Shown: positions 1 through 6,411, counted from the stretch's first letter. The stretch is 8,576 nt of DNA from Lachnospiraceae bacterium (GCA_017435025.1 JAFSFU010000137.1:1-8576); one strand, 5' to 3'. Notes: generated by a model not told the origin, from the sequence alone. Made by a program: numbers and translations.

Positions 1-630
1 AAACCTGAACCTGGGTCATTCCGAGCATCTGCGCGGTCTGAGTCTGAGTTCGGTTTTCATAGTACCGCAGTTTTATAAGCATCCTGTCCTTTTCGTCAAG
101 ATCCGAAACCGCTTTTATAACCGAAAGCCGCTCCGTGATCTCATTTTCCGGCGATTCCACCGGAATATCCGTCTGTCCCCCGCCATCATCTTCTCCGATT
201 GTCAGCGAAACCACCGGCGAAGCGGCGCAGAGCGCTTCCGTAACATCCTCCTCACTCACCGAAAGGATCTCTGCAAGCTCCGAAACAACCGGTTCCCTGC
301 CGTTTCTGAGCACGAAGTTTTCTCTTTCCTTTGTTGCCTTAAGCGACAGCTCCTTAAGGCTTCTTCCGATTTTAACCGTGCCTCCGTCCCGGAAAAGCCT
401 TCGCATCTCTCCAAGAATAACCGGCACGGCATAGGTCGAAAAGCGCACTCCCCTTTCGGTATCAAATGCGTCAAACGCCTTGACAAGACCCATGCATCCC
501 GCCTGAAAAAGGTCCTCATATTCAATTCCCTTCCGGTAAAACGGTGAGCACAGGAATGCACCAATCCAAGATTTTCTGTTATAAGTATTTCTCTGTCGGC
601 AATGCTGTCGGTAATTTTAGTTACCGCCAT
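1..630 (-). CDS. sigF: RNA polymerase sporulation sigma factor sigma-F, partial at the left edge and interrupted by an apparent frameshift
   Basis: Sigma-F directs RNA polymerase to early forespore genes and is held in check by SpoIIAB. The start chosen is the ATG at 628-630, one base after the spoIIAB stop, with AAAGGA about 8 bases upstream. The first 34 codons read MAVTK to HRFTG and match sigma-70 region 2. The frame then breaks at the C run 528-530 (GGG on the coding strand). From there to base 1 the -1 frame is fully open and gives unmistakable sigma-F sequence: EYEDLFQAGCMGL, RFSTYAVP, GTVKIGRSLKEL, then the region 4 helix-turn-helix ending TQVQV, where the window stops. One extra G would restore TGRGIEYEDL. 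Unrepaired, the frame ends at 256 after 124 codons. The N-terminus is roughly 20 residues shorter than in Bacillus subtilis sigma-F. Identity rests on sequence and on the spoIIA context. Whether the lesion is a real mutation or a sequence error cannot be decided here. Confidence 0.9.
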
Positions 631-631
631 T

Positions 632-1069
632 TTATTTTCCTTTCGACACGATGGTTTTTTCAAGGGTAACTCCGGTACCTTTTCCGGGTTTCGAGCTGAC
701 CTTCAGCTTATCCATAAAGGATTCCATAATCGAAAAACCAAGACCCGCCCTTTCGCCTGTTTCGCAGGTTGTATAAAGCGGCTCCATGGCCTTTCGGATA
801 TCCCGAATCCCGCAGCCCCTATCACGGATGCTGATTCTCACCAGCGCTCCCTCGAAGATTTTTGCGTGTATGTAAATTTTGCCGATGTCGTTTTTATAAC
901 CGTGTACTATGCAGTTTGTCACAGCCTCCGAAACGGCGGTTTTGATATCCGATATCTCTTCAAAATTCGGGTCAAGAACCGCCACAAAAGCCGCCACAGC
1001 GCTTCTGGCAAAGCTTTCGTTGCAGGAGCGGCTTTCAAAAATAAGTTTCATCTCGTTGACGGGTTTCAT
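632..1069 (-). CDS. spoIIAB: Anti-sigma-F factor and serine kinase SpoIIAB
   Basis: SpoIIAB is a GHKL-fold protein that binds and inhibits sigma-F in the presence of ATP and phosphorylates SpoIIAA on a serine. The 145-residue product closely follows the known family: NESFAR near residues 17-22, whose arginine corresponds to a sigma-F contact in Bacillus, then the ATP-binding N box EAVTN (residues 48-52), the G1 box DRGCGI (83-88) and the G2 region GERAGLGFSIM (105-115). Length is normal for the family. The ATG overlaps the spoIIAA stop in an ATGA (1066-1069), and a GGGAGG site lies at 1080-1085 inside spoIIAA, so the two are likely translationally coupled. Met7 (NEMKL) is a possible alternative start, but the Shine-Dalgarno spacing favours Met1. 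All key nucleotide-binding residues are present, so the protein looks functional. Confidence 0.96.
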   Translation of the reverse strand: MKPVNEMKLIFESRSCNESFARSAVAAFVAVLDPNFEEISDIKTAVSEAVTNCIVHGYKNDIGKIYIHAKIFEGALVRISIRDRGCGIRDIRKAMEPLYTTCETGERAGLGFSIMESFMDKLKVSSKPGKGTGVTLEKTIVSKGK

Positions 1070-1395
1070 AAAAGCGAAGCCTCCCTTTTATTTTCCGCAG
1101 AAAGCAGCTTTTCAATTCCCGCCATCCGCATAACTTTTTTTATCATCGCCGGAGCGTTTTCGATCATCACCCTTCCGGAAAGGTTTTTCATCAATTTGAA
1201 TCTCCCCATAACAAGCCCGATTCCTGAAGAATCCATAAAAGTCACCCCGCCGAAATCAAGAATCAGCAGTTCCGGGTATGAATTTTCCACCGCCTCATCA
1301 ATTTCATTCCGCAGATTCACCGCATTATGATGGTCGATTTCGCCGGAAATATAGGCAGTAACGCTTTTTTCATCAATATCTATCTCAACCGGCAT
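1066..1395 (-). CDS. spoIIAA: Anti-sigma-F factor antagonist SpoIIAA
   Basis: SpoIIAA is the STAS-domain partner that, when dephosphorylated, frees sigma-F from SpoIIAB. The start is taken as the ATG at 1393-1395 (MPVEIDI), giving 109 residues. A perfect GGAGG with suitable spacing sits at 1403-1407. The upstream in-frame ATG at 1446 would run through a hairpin and lacks such a site. The STAS core is clear: a beta-strand start with SGEIDHHNA (residues 18-25), the LDF strand, and the phosphorylation loop DSSGIG (55-60) that carries the serine modified by SpoIIAB. An NAPAM-type segment follows at 80-84. It is the first gene of spoIIA and overlaps spoIIAB by four bases. It is preceded by two hairpins that separate it from rplQ, which suggests expression independent of, or only partly dependent on, the ribosomal operon. 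Confidence 0.95.
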   Translation of the reverse strand: MPVEIDIDEKSVTAYISGEIDHHNAVNLRNEIDEAVENSYPELLILDFGGVTFMDSSGIGLVMGRFKLMKNLSGRVMIENAPAMIKKVMRMAGIEKLLSAENKREASLL

Positions 1396-1402
1396 TTTTT
1401 CA

Positions 1403-1407
1403 CCTCC
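1403..1407 (-). promoter_or_regulatory. Ribosome binding site of spoIIAA
   Basis: GGAGG on the minus strand, 7 bases before the ATG at 1393-1395. It decides the start of spoIIAA in favour of MPVEID over an in-frame ATG 51 bases further upstream. Confidence 0.85.
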
Positions 1408-1411
1408 AAAT

Positions 1412-1452
1412 AAAAAAAGACCTGTCTGCATATATAATACAGACAAGCCTTT
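1412..1452 (-). terminator. Terminator-like hairpin with U tract ahead of spoIIAA (possible attenuator)
   Basis: On the minus strand a left arm at 1452-1440 (AAAGGCTTGTCTG) faces a right arm at 1428-1416 (CAGACAGGTCTTT) across an 11-base AT-rich loop. All 13 positions can pair in RNA, two of them as G-U. The right arm runs into seven T at 1418-1412, which is the layout of an intrinsic terminator. It lies only a few bases upstream of the spoIIAA ribosome binding site. It could be a second back-up terminator after rplQ, an attenuator in the spoIIA leader, or a protein-binding dyad. The structure is seen directly; its role is inference. Confidence 0.6.
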
Positions 1453-1482
1453 GAAATTTTTGTCATATTCGGTAACAAAACC

Positions 1483-1511
1483 AAAAAAATACCTCCGGAT
1501 CTCTCCGGAGG
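1483..1511 (-). terminator. Intrinsic terminator after rplQ
   Basis: On the minus strand a perfect 8-base stem (1511-1504 with 1499-1492, CCTCCGGA against TCCGGAGG) encloses a GAGA loop. It is followed, after T-A, by seven T at 1489-1483. It begins 27 bases after the rplQ stop and is a textbook Rho-independent terminator closing the ribosomal protein operon. The GC-rich stem and GNRA-type loop make it the strongest terminator in the window. Confidence 0.92.
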
Positions 1512-1538
1512 CATTTCTTAAGAATTATGCTCTGTAAA

Positions 1539-1880
1539 TTACACGAGTTCGATGATTGCCATCTCTGCTGCGTCGCCGCGGCGAGGACCAATCTTGATGA
1601 TTCTGGTGTAACCGCCGTTTCTTTCGGCGTATTTAGGTGCGATCTCGTCAAAGAGTTTCTTTGCTACTGCTTCCTTGGTTACGAAAGCATAAACCTGACG
1701 TTTGGAATGAAGGTCAGTGTTTTTTGCAACAGTGATCATCTTCTCAGCCATAGCGCGAACTTCTTTTGCACGAGTGACGGTGGTTTCAATCTGGCCTTTT
1801 TCAAGCAGATAGGTGACCATCGCGCGGAGCATAGCTCTTCTGCAGTCGGTAGCACGACCGAGCTTTCTAGTTCCGGACAT
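1539..1880 (-). CDS. rplQ: 50S ribosomal protein L17
   Basis: L17 is a large-subunit protein located near the peptide exit tunnel. The 113-residue product is full length and shows the family pattern. The basic N-terminus carries [21 protein letters not shown] (residues 6 onward), a central segment includes [12 protein letters not shown], and the C-terminus has [25 protein letters not shown] with the usual ending. The ATG at 1878-1880 is preceded by AAAGGAGTGA. It is the last gene of the alpha block, 21 bases after rpoA and just ahead of a strong terminator. This is the common end point of the cluster in Bacillota, although cobalt/ECF transporter genes often come next in that phylum and do not do so here. 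Confidence 0.98.
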   Translation of the reverse strand: MSGTRKLGRATDCRRAMLRAMVTYLLEKGQIETTVTRAKEVRAMAEKMITVAKNTDLHSKRQVYAFVTKEAVAKKLFDEIAPKYAERNGGYTRIIKIGPRRGDAAEMAIIELV

Positions 1881-1901
1881 CGATATTCACTCCTTTTTGA
1901 T

Positions 1902-2852
1902 TCAATCTTCATCCTTGCTGAGGTTGAAACCAAGAGATTCGAGCTTGGAAACAACTTCTTCAAGGGATTTCTTACCGAGGTTTCTGACTTTCATCATTTC
2001 GTCCTCGGATTTGCCTATAAGGTCTTCGACAGTGTTGATTCCTGCGCGTTTGAGGCAGTTGAAGCTTCTTACGGACAGGTCAAGTTCTTCAATGGTCATC
2101 TCAAGGACTTTTTCTTTGCTGTTGTTGTCCTTTTCTACCATAATTTCGCCTTTGAAGGCGTCTTCGGAAAGATCCACGAACAGGTTGAGATGTTCATTGA
2201 GGACCTTAGCTCCAAGGGATACTGCTTCCTTTGCGGAAATGGTATTATCCGTCCAAACCTCGAGGGTAAGTTTATCGTAGTCGGTAATCTGACCAACACG
2301 AGTGTTTTCAACGGTATAGTTTACCTTCAGTACCGGAGTATAAATACTATCAACGGGAATTACGCCGATTGCGGGCTGCATATCCTGTTTGTTTCTTTCA
2401 GCGGAAATATAGCCGCGGCCTTTATCAAGGGTAATTTCCATGAAAAGGTGGCCGTCGCTGTCAAGAGTTGCGATATGCATGTCTTTGTCGAGAATTTCGA
2501 CTTCAGAATCGGCCTGGATTGAACCGGCAGTGACTTCACATTCACCGGAAACATCGATTACAACAACCTTGGGGCCGTCGCAATGAAGTTTTGCGGTAAG
2601 GCCTTTGATGTTGAGGATGATTTCGGTGACGTCCTCTTTTACACCGGGGATGGTGGAAAATTCATGACGGATACCGTCAATTTTTACGGACGTTACAGCA
2701 ACGCCGGGAAGCGAGGAGAGCAATACGCGTCTCAGGCTGTTGCCAAGAGTCGTACCGAATCCGCGCTCGAGAGGTTCAACAACGAATTTTCCGTAGCTGA
2801 GGTCTTCGGGGTTTTCTTCGGCTTCGATTCTCGGTTTTTCTATTTCTAACAT
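1902..2852 (-). CDS. rpoA: DNA-directed RNA polymerase alpha subunit
   Basis: The alpha subunit dimerises to seed assembly of core RNA polymerase, and its C-terminal domain contacts promoter UP elements and activators. The 316-residue product has both domains. The N-terminal domain (about 1-230) contains [20 protein letters not shown] near 23-42, the assembly motif. A short acidic and lysine-rich linker lies around 230-250. The C-terminal domain (about 252-316) contains [14 protein letters not shown] (259-272), in which Arg262 corresponds to the UP-element contact Arg265 of Escherichia coli, and [10 protein letters not shown] (290-299), the second DNA-contacting helix. The ATG at 2850-2852 follows AGGAGG. 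A 65-base gap with a small hairpin separates it from rpsD, the longest spacing inside the ribosomal block. Confidence 0.99.
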   Translation of the reverse strand: MLEIEKPRIEAEENPEDLSYGKFVVEPLERGFGTTLGNSLRRVLLSSLPGVAVTSVKIDGIRHEFSTIPGVKEDVTEIILNIKGLTAKLHCDGPKVVVIDVSGECEVTAGSIQADSEVEILDKDMHIATLDSDGHLFMEITLDKGRGYISAERNKQDMQPAIGVIPVDSIYTPVLKVNYTVENTRVGQITDYDKLTLEVWTDNTISAKEAVSLGAKVLNEHLNLFVDLSEDAFKGEIMVEKDNNSKEKVLEMTIEELDLSVRSFNCLKRAGINTVEDLIGKSEDEMMKVRNLGKKSLEEVVSKLESLGFNLSKDED

Positions 2853-2869
2853 CTAAATCCCTCCTAAAT

Positions 2870-2883
2870 GGGCAAAAATGCCC
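2870..2883 (-). repeat. Small intercistronic hairpin between rpsD and rpoA
   Basis: A perfect inverted repeat, GGGCA and TGCCC separated by four bases (TTTT on the coding strand), lies a few bases upstream of the rpoA AGGAGG site. The T run is in the loop and not after the stem, so it does not look like an intrinsic terminator. It might affect rpoA translation or act as an RNA stability or processing point, but no function is shown. Confidence 0.45.
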
Positions 2884-2917
2884 GGTTTCGCATTCCCCTG
2901 TCAGTTCCTACCAATTA

Positions 2918-3544
2918 TTATTTGGAGTACAACTCAACGATCAGGTGTTCCTCAACGTCAAGATCGATGTCTTCACGGTTAGGAAGCTGGTTGATCTTTG
3001 CAGTAAGTTTTTCTGCATCGAAATCGATCCAGGAAGGAACGGGATGTGCAGAGTTTGCTTCTACAACTGCTTTGAGTTTTTCGTTCTGACGGCTCTTGTC
3101 GGTTACAGCAACAACGTCACCGGCTTTGAGCAGGATGGAAGGGATGTTGGCCTTGTGGCCGTTAAGGGTATAGTGACCGTGTCTTACGAGCTGGCGAGCT
3201 TCTTTTCTGGAAGAAGCAAGACCTGCACGGTAAACAACGTTGTCGAGACGGCTTTCGAGAATTCTGAGAAGGTTTTCACCAGCCTGACCAGCCTGTTTGC
3301 TGGCGAGTTCGAAATAATGCTCGAACTGGCTTTCAAGAACACCATAGTATCTCTTTGCCTGCTGTTTTGCGCGAAGCTGAAGACCGTATTCAGAGATCTT
3401 TTTACGGCCCTGACCGTGCTGGCCAGGAGCATATGCTCTGCGGCTGAGTGCGCATTTAGGACCATAGCATCTTTCGCCTTTAAGGAAGAGCTTTTTGCCT
3501 TCACGGCGGCAGAGTCTGCATACAGAACCTGTATATCTTGCCAT
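2918..3544 (-). CDS. rpsD: 30S ribosomal protein S4, zinc-binding form
   Basis: S4 is a primary 16S rRNA-binding protein that nucleates small-subunit assembly. The 208-residue product is full length. The N-terminus carries four cysteines, Cys9, Cys12, Cys26 and Cys31, in a CxxC...Cx4C arrangement, the zinc-binding C+ form. The central part contains [16 protein letters not shown], and an S4 RNA-binding domain begins around residue 97 with [28 protein letters not shown]. It starts at 3542-3544 with GGAGGTG upstream and lies between rpsK and rpoA. This is the arrangement known from Clostridia and many other bacteria, whereas Bacillus subtilis carries rpsD elsewhere. S4 is a known translational autoregulator in other bacteria, but I see no leader structure here that I can assign to that role. 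Confidence 0.98.
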   Translation of the reverse strand: MARYTGSVCRLCRREGKKLFLKGERCYGPKCALSRRAYAPGQHGQGRKKISEYGLQLRAKQQAKRYYGVLESQFEHYFELASKQAGQAGENLLRILESRLDNVVYRAGLASSRKEARQLVRHGHYTLNGHKANIPSILLKAGDVVAVTDKSRQNEKLKAVVEANSAHPVPSWIDFDAEKLTAKINQLPNREDIDLDVEEHLIVELYSK

Positions 3545-3581
3545 GTGTTTTTACACCTCCAATAATTTCAGAATACCACTA

Positions 3582-3983
3582 TTATACGCGGCGACGTTTG
3601 GGCGGACGGCATCCGTTGTGGGGAACAGGAGTAACGTCTTTGATCATAGTTACTTCGAGTCCTGCTGCCTGAAGAGCACGGATTGCTGCTTCACGACCGG
3701 AACCGGGACCTTTTACGAAAACTTCAACGGTTTTAAGGCCGTGCTCCATTGCTGCTTTTGCTGCAGTTTCTGCTGCAGTCTGTGCTGCGTAAGGAGTGGA
3801 TTTTCTGGAACCACGGAATCCGAGTCCGCCTGCGGAAGCCCAGGAAAGAGCGTTGCCGCGAACATCGGTGATGGTAACGATAGTGTTATTGAAGGTGGAC
3901 TGGATATGTGCTGCGCCACGTTCGATATTTTTCTTTTCACGACGGCGACGAGTAATTGCTTTTTTAGCATTTGCTTTCGGCAT
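3582..3983 (-). CDS. rpsK: 30S ribosomal protein S11
   Basis: S11 lies on the platform of the 30S subunit and helps shape the mRNA exit region. The 133-residue product has a basic N-terminal tail (TRRRREKK), then the family core: [15 protein letters not shown] near 26-40, [26 protein letters not shown] near 43-68, and the C-terminal signature [18 protein letters not shown]. Start ATG is at 3981-3983 with GGGAGGA upstream. It sits 16 bases after rpsM and 37 bases before rpsD. Nothing is unusual. Confidence 0.98.
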   Translation of the reverse strand: MPKANAKKAITRRRREKKNIERGAAHIQSTFNNTIVTITDVRGNALSWASAGGLGFRGSRKSTPYAAQTAAETAAKAAMEHGLKTVEVFVKGPGSGREAAIRALQAAGLEVTMIKDVTPVPHNGCRPPKRRRV

Positions 3984-3999
3984 GTCTTAATCCTCCCTC

Positions 4000-4368
4000 T
4001 TATTTCTTCTTATTAGCAATGGTCTTCTTGGGACCTTTGCGGGTTCTTGCGTTGGTTTTGGTTCTCTGTCCACGAACAGGAAGACCTTTTCTGTGGCGAA
4101 GACCACGATAGCAACCAATTTCTACAAGACGTTTGATATCAAGTGCGGTAGCACGGCGAAGGTCGCCTTCTACCTCGATGTTTTTGTCGATGTACTCACG
4201 CAATTTAGTAGCATCATCTTCGGAAAGATCTTTTACGCGGATAGTAGGATCGATTTCAGTATCCGCAATGATCTTAGAAGCGGTTGTGCGGCCGATACCG
4301 TAGATATAAGTGAGAGCGATGTCGATTCTCTTATTCTTCGGCAGGTCAATACCAGCTATACGAGCCAT
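4000..4368 (-). CDS. rpsM: 30S ribosomal protein S13
   Basis: S13 is located in the head of the 30S subunit and forms bridges to the 50S subunit and contacts with P-site tRNA. The 122-residue product begins [21 protein letters not shown] and contains the helix-two-turns-helix region with [11 protein letters not shown] (residues 24-34). It ends in the conserved [25 protein letters not shown] and a lysine-rich tail reaching into the decoding area. Start ATG at 4366-4368 is preceded by GGAGGTG. The gap to rpmJ is 29 bases, too short for an S4-type autoregulatory leader of the E. coli alpha operon kind. Confidence 0.98.
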   Translation of the reverse strand: MARIAGIDLPKNKRIDIALTYIYGIGRTTASKIIADTEIDPTIRVKDLSEDDATKLREYIDKNIEVEGDLRRATALDIKRLVEIGCYRGLRHRKGLPVRGQRTKTNARTRKGPKKTIANKKK

Positions 4369-4397
4369 AGACTTTGTTGCACCTCCGTTTTAGTTAA

Positions 4398-4511
4398 TCA
4401 GCCCTGACGCTGTTTGTGTTTAGGATTGGAGCAGATAACCATAAGACGGCCTTTGCGTCTGATGATTTTGCATTTTTCACAGATGGGTTTTACGGAAGGT
4501 CTGACTTTCAT
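4398..4511 (-). CDS. rpmJ: 50S ribosomal protein L36, zinc-binding form
   Basis: L36 is the smallest large-subunit protein and stabilises 23S rRNA folding. The 37-residue reading frame starts at the ATG 4509-4511 ([15 protein letters not shown]) and ends KHKQRQG with TGA at 4398-4400. Cys11, Cys14, Cys27 and His32 form the usual CxxC...C...H zinc ligand set. A strong AAGGAGG lies at 4519-4525, right after the infA stop. The infA-rpmJ-rpsM order is standard in Bacillota. The length matches the family. Confidence 0.97.
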   Translation of the reverse strand: MKVRPSVKPICEKCKIIRRKGRLMVICSNPKHKQRQG

Positions 4512-4526
4512 AGATATACCTCCTTA

Positions 4527-4745
4527 TCACTTAGATCGCCAAGTAATGCGCCCTTTGGTAAGGTCATAAGGCGACATTTCAACCGTTACCTTGTCTCCGG
4601 GAAGGATTCGAATGTAGTTCATTCTGAGTTTTCCGGAGATATGAGCTAAAATTTGGTGGCCGTTGGGCAACTCGACCTTGAACTGGGCGTTGGGAAGGGA
4701 GTCCACAACAGTACCCTCGATTTCAATTACATCTTCTTTGGCCAA
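4527..4745 (-). CDS. infA: Translation initiation factor IF-1 with a TTG start
   Basis: IF-1 binds the A site of the 30S subunit during initiation. The 72-residue product is a single OB fold (S1-like) with the well-conserved segments DVIEIEGTV (residues 5-13), [23 protein letters not shown] (17-39) and [24 protein letters not shown] near the end. It aligns end to end with bacterial IF-1. The start codon is TTG at 4743-4745, giving M-AKEDVIE. No upstream ATG fits, and the next in-frame ATG is inside the OB fold. A GGGAGGG at 4754-4760 supports this start. The gene begins two bases after the KOW-protein stop, so coupling to that gene is likely. Confidence 0.97.
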   Translation of the reverse strand: MAKEDVIEIEGTVVDSLPNAQFKVELPNGHQILAHISGKLRMNYIRILPGDKVTVEMSPYDLTKGRITWRSK

Positions 4746-4747
4746 GC

Positions 4748-4996
4748 TTAATTCCCTCCCTCGTCAATTTCATTGAATTTTGAAAGCGCAGTAATGAGCT
4801 TTCCGTTAGTTTCGAGTGCATCTTTTTCCAAAACCGTTTTGGTAAAGGCAAGATGCTTTTTACGCTTGCGTTTGGGTTTTTCGACTTTGCGGAGTCTGCC
4901 GTCGGCAATAAATGCAAATTCTTCATCCTCAAGCACTATTGCGTAGAAACTGCCGCGGTCTTTACCCGCTTTTGACAAAACAACCTGTCCGAGCAT
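4748..4996 (-). CDS. KOW-domain RNA-binding protein (ribosomal L14e-like family)
   Basis: The 82-residue product begins [21 protein letters not shown], a KOW-type strand-loop-strand (about 1-25) in which GKDRG forms the turn. This is the RNA-binding element found in several ribosomal proteins and NusG. A second short beta stretch ([10 protein letters not shown]) and a very basic segment KPKRKRKKH (about 40-48) follow, consistent with RNA contact. A small gene of this kind between map and infA is a recurring feature of Bacillota spc operons, and its product is usually described only as a KOW-domain protein. Its exact role is not known to me. The ATG at 4994-4996 has GAGGTGAAAA upstream, 11 bases after the map stop, and the stop is two bases before infA. 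The setting suggests a role in ribosome assembly or translation, which is inference. Confidence 0.85.
   Translation of the reverse strand: MLGQVVLSKAGKDRGSFYAIVLEDEEFAFIADGRLRKVEKPKRKRKKHLAFTKTVLEKDALETNGKLITALSKFNEIDEGGN
4754..4760 (-). promoter_or_regulatory. Ribosome binding site fixing the TTG start of infA
   Basis: GGGAGGG on the minus strand, 8 bases upstream of the TTG at 4743-4745 and lying inside the last codons of the KOW-protein gene. Its spacing supports the TTG as the true infA start. Confidence 0.75.
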
Positions 4997-5007
4997 TTTT
5001 CACCTCA

Positions 5008-5757
5008 TCAGTCCGGGTCGGTCAGAATCATCGGACCGTTATCCGTAATTGCAATGGTGTGCTCAAAATGGGCAGAAAGCTTGCCATCTTTGGTTCTTAC
5101 TGTCCAGCCGTTCGAATCCGTTGAAACGAACCTTGTTCCGGCATTTATCATGGGCTCAATGGCTATGCACATTCCGTTAACAAGCCTGGGTCCGTGACCA
5201 GCCGCGCCGAAATTCGGCACTTCCGGGTCTTCGTGGACGTCGCGTCCGATTCCGTGTCCCACAAATTCGCGGACAACGGAATAGCCGCGCTCTTCACAGT
5301 AAGTCTGGACGGCATTGGAAATGTCTCCGATTCTGTTTCCGACAACAGCAGCTTCAATTCCTTTGAAAAGGCTCTGTTTCGTAACGTCAAGAAGCTTCTG
5401 AGCCTCTTCGGAGGCAGTTCCCGCCACAAAAGTTGCGGCGTTGTCGCCGTGGTAACCATCCAGGCATGCACCAACATCTATCGAAACAATGTCGCCTTCG
5501 TTGATAACCCTGTTTCCGGGGATACCGTGGATAAGCTCATCATTGACAGAGATGCATGCGCTGGCGGGAAAACCGTATAAATTCAGGAACGAGGGGGTTG
5601 CGCCCTGACTCACGATGAAATCATAAATAGCTTTGTCAATTTCCGCGGTGGTAACACCGGGTCTGACAGCCTCGCCGCCGACCTTAAGTGCGAGAGCCGA
5701 AAGTCTTCCGGCTTCACGCATCTTTTTGATCGTATTTGCGGTTTTAAGAATCACCAT
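5008..5757 (-). CDS. map: Methionine aminopeptidase, type I
   Basis: Map removes the initiator methionine from nascent proteins that have a small second residue. The 249-residue product has the pita-bread fold and all five metal ligands of the family: Asp94 (SIDVGA), Asp105 (YHGDN), His168 (VGHGIG), Glu201 (AIEPM) and Glu232 (FEHTI). A catalytic histidine equivalent is His77 (LIHGIP). It lacks the N-terminal zinc-finger extension seen in some homologues. The ATG at 5755-5757 begins three bases after the adk stop, and the only upstream purine stretch is GGGGG inside the end of adk, so translation may be coupled to adk. The adk-map pair after secY is typical of Bacillota. Confidence 0.98.
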   Translation of the reverse strand: MVILKTANTIKKMREAGRLSALALKVGGEAVRPGVTTAEIDKAIYDFIVSQGATPSFLNLYGFPASACISVNDELIHGIPGNRVINEGDIVSIDVGACLDGYHGDNAATFVAGTASEEAQKLLDVTKQSLFKGIEAAVVGNRIGDISNAVQTYCEERGYSVVREFVGHGIGRDVHEDPEVPNFGAAGHGPRLVNGMCIAIEPMINAGTRFVSTDSNGWTVRTKDGKLSAHFEHTIAITDNGPMILTDPD

Positions 5758-5760
5758 GAT

Positions 5761-6393
5761 TTAGACCCCCAAAGCTTCCAGTGCAAGATGAGTGGTTTCT
5801 TCAATTCCGTTCTCACCGTTGACTACTGCAAGCTTGCCTTGTTCTCCATAGAAACCTTTAAGCGGCTCGGTCTGTTCATGATAAACATCGAGGCGGTGTT
5901 TAATGGTTTCCGGGAGATCGTCCTTTCTGGTGATAATTTCTGCGCCGCATTTCGGGCAAATATTATCAGCAGGAGGAGGACAGGAAATCATATGGTAGGG
6001 AGCGCCGCAACCGGAACACACTCTGCGGCCGGAAAGACGGGCAATGATCACATCGTCGGAAACGGCGATTTCAAGTGCCTTGTCAATTCTTACGCCGCCT
6101 TCCTGCAGGGCTTCTGCCTGAGGAATGGTGCGGGGAAAACCGTCAAGAATAAAACCGTTCTTGCAGTCGTCCTTAGTAAGACGCTCCTCGATGATGGAGA
6201 TAACAAGAGCATCCGGAACAAGTTTTCCGGATTCCATGTATCCTTTTGCTTCAAGTCCAAGCGGAGTTTCGTTTTTGACTGCCTCACGCAGGATATTGCC
6301 TGTGCTAATGGTCGGAATTGCGAGTTTCTCTTTAAGAATTTCGGCCTGAGTTCCTTTTCCTGCACCAGGAGCTCCAAGAAGAATAAGATTCAT
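5761..6393 (-). CDS. adk: Adenylate kinase, zinc-binding long-LID form
   Basis: Adk interconverts ATP plus AMP and two ADP. The 210-residue product has the P-loop GAPGAGKGT (residues 7-15), the AMP-binding motifs TGNILR (31-36) and DGFPRT (84-89), and a long LID domain (about 122-160). The LID carries Cys126, Cys129, Cys146 and Cys149, the four-cysteine zinc site common in Gram-positive enzymes. The LID arginine region RRVCSGCGAPYH is intact. Start ATG at 6391-6393 follows AGGAGGT. It sits 18 bases after secY and three bases before map, so it is an internal member of the ribosomal operon. Confidence 0.98.
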   Translation of the reverse strand: MNLILLGAPGAGKGTQAEILKEKLAIPTISTGNILREAVKNETPLGLEAKGYMESGKLVPDALVISIIEERLTKDDCKNGFILDGFPRTIPQAEALQEGGVRIDKALEIAVSDDVIIARLSGRRVCSGCGAPYHMISCPPPADNICPKCGAEIITRKDDLPETIKHRLDVYHEQTEPLKGFYGEQGKLAVVNGENGIEETTHLALEALGV

Positions 6394-6411
6394 GGATATA
6401 CCTCCTATTAA

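Noticed and set aside
520..540. Programmed ribosomal frameshift in sigF
   Set aside because: Bringing the two frames together needs a -1 shift at AGG-GAA, which has no standard slippery heptamer and only a three-base G run. I know of no precedent in sigF. Kept only as a remote option.
256..663. 135-codon minus-strand frame as a separate gene
   Set aside because: Its beginning is the sigF N-terminus and its later part is out-of-frame sigF sequence after the 528-530 shift; it is not an independent protein.
602..1330. Open frame of 242 codons on the plus strand opposite spoIIAA and spoIIAB
   Set aside because: The minus-strand genes account fully for this stretch with clear family motifs; the plus-strand product shows none.
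1393..1446. Upstream ATG at 1444-1446 as the spoIIAA start
   Set aside because: The extra 17 residues come from the hairpin and ribosome binding site region, and the canonical GGAGG points to the ATG at 1393-1395.
1527..2522. Open frame of 331 codons on the plus strand opposite rplQ and rpoA
   Set aside because: It is antisense to well-supported genes and starts inside the rplQ end near the terminator, with no family resemblance.
4369..4397. S4-binding autoregulatory leader ahead of rpsM
   Set aside because: The gap is only 29 bases and mostly ribosome binding site; no pseudoknot of the E. coli alpha operon type can be placed there.
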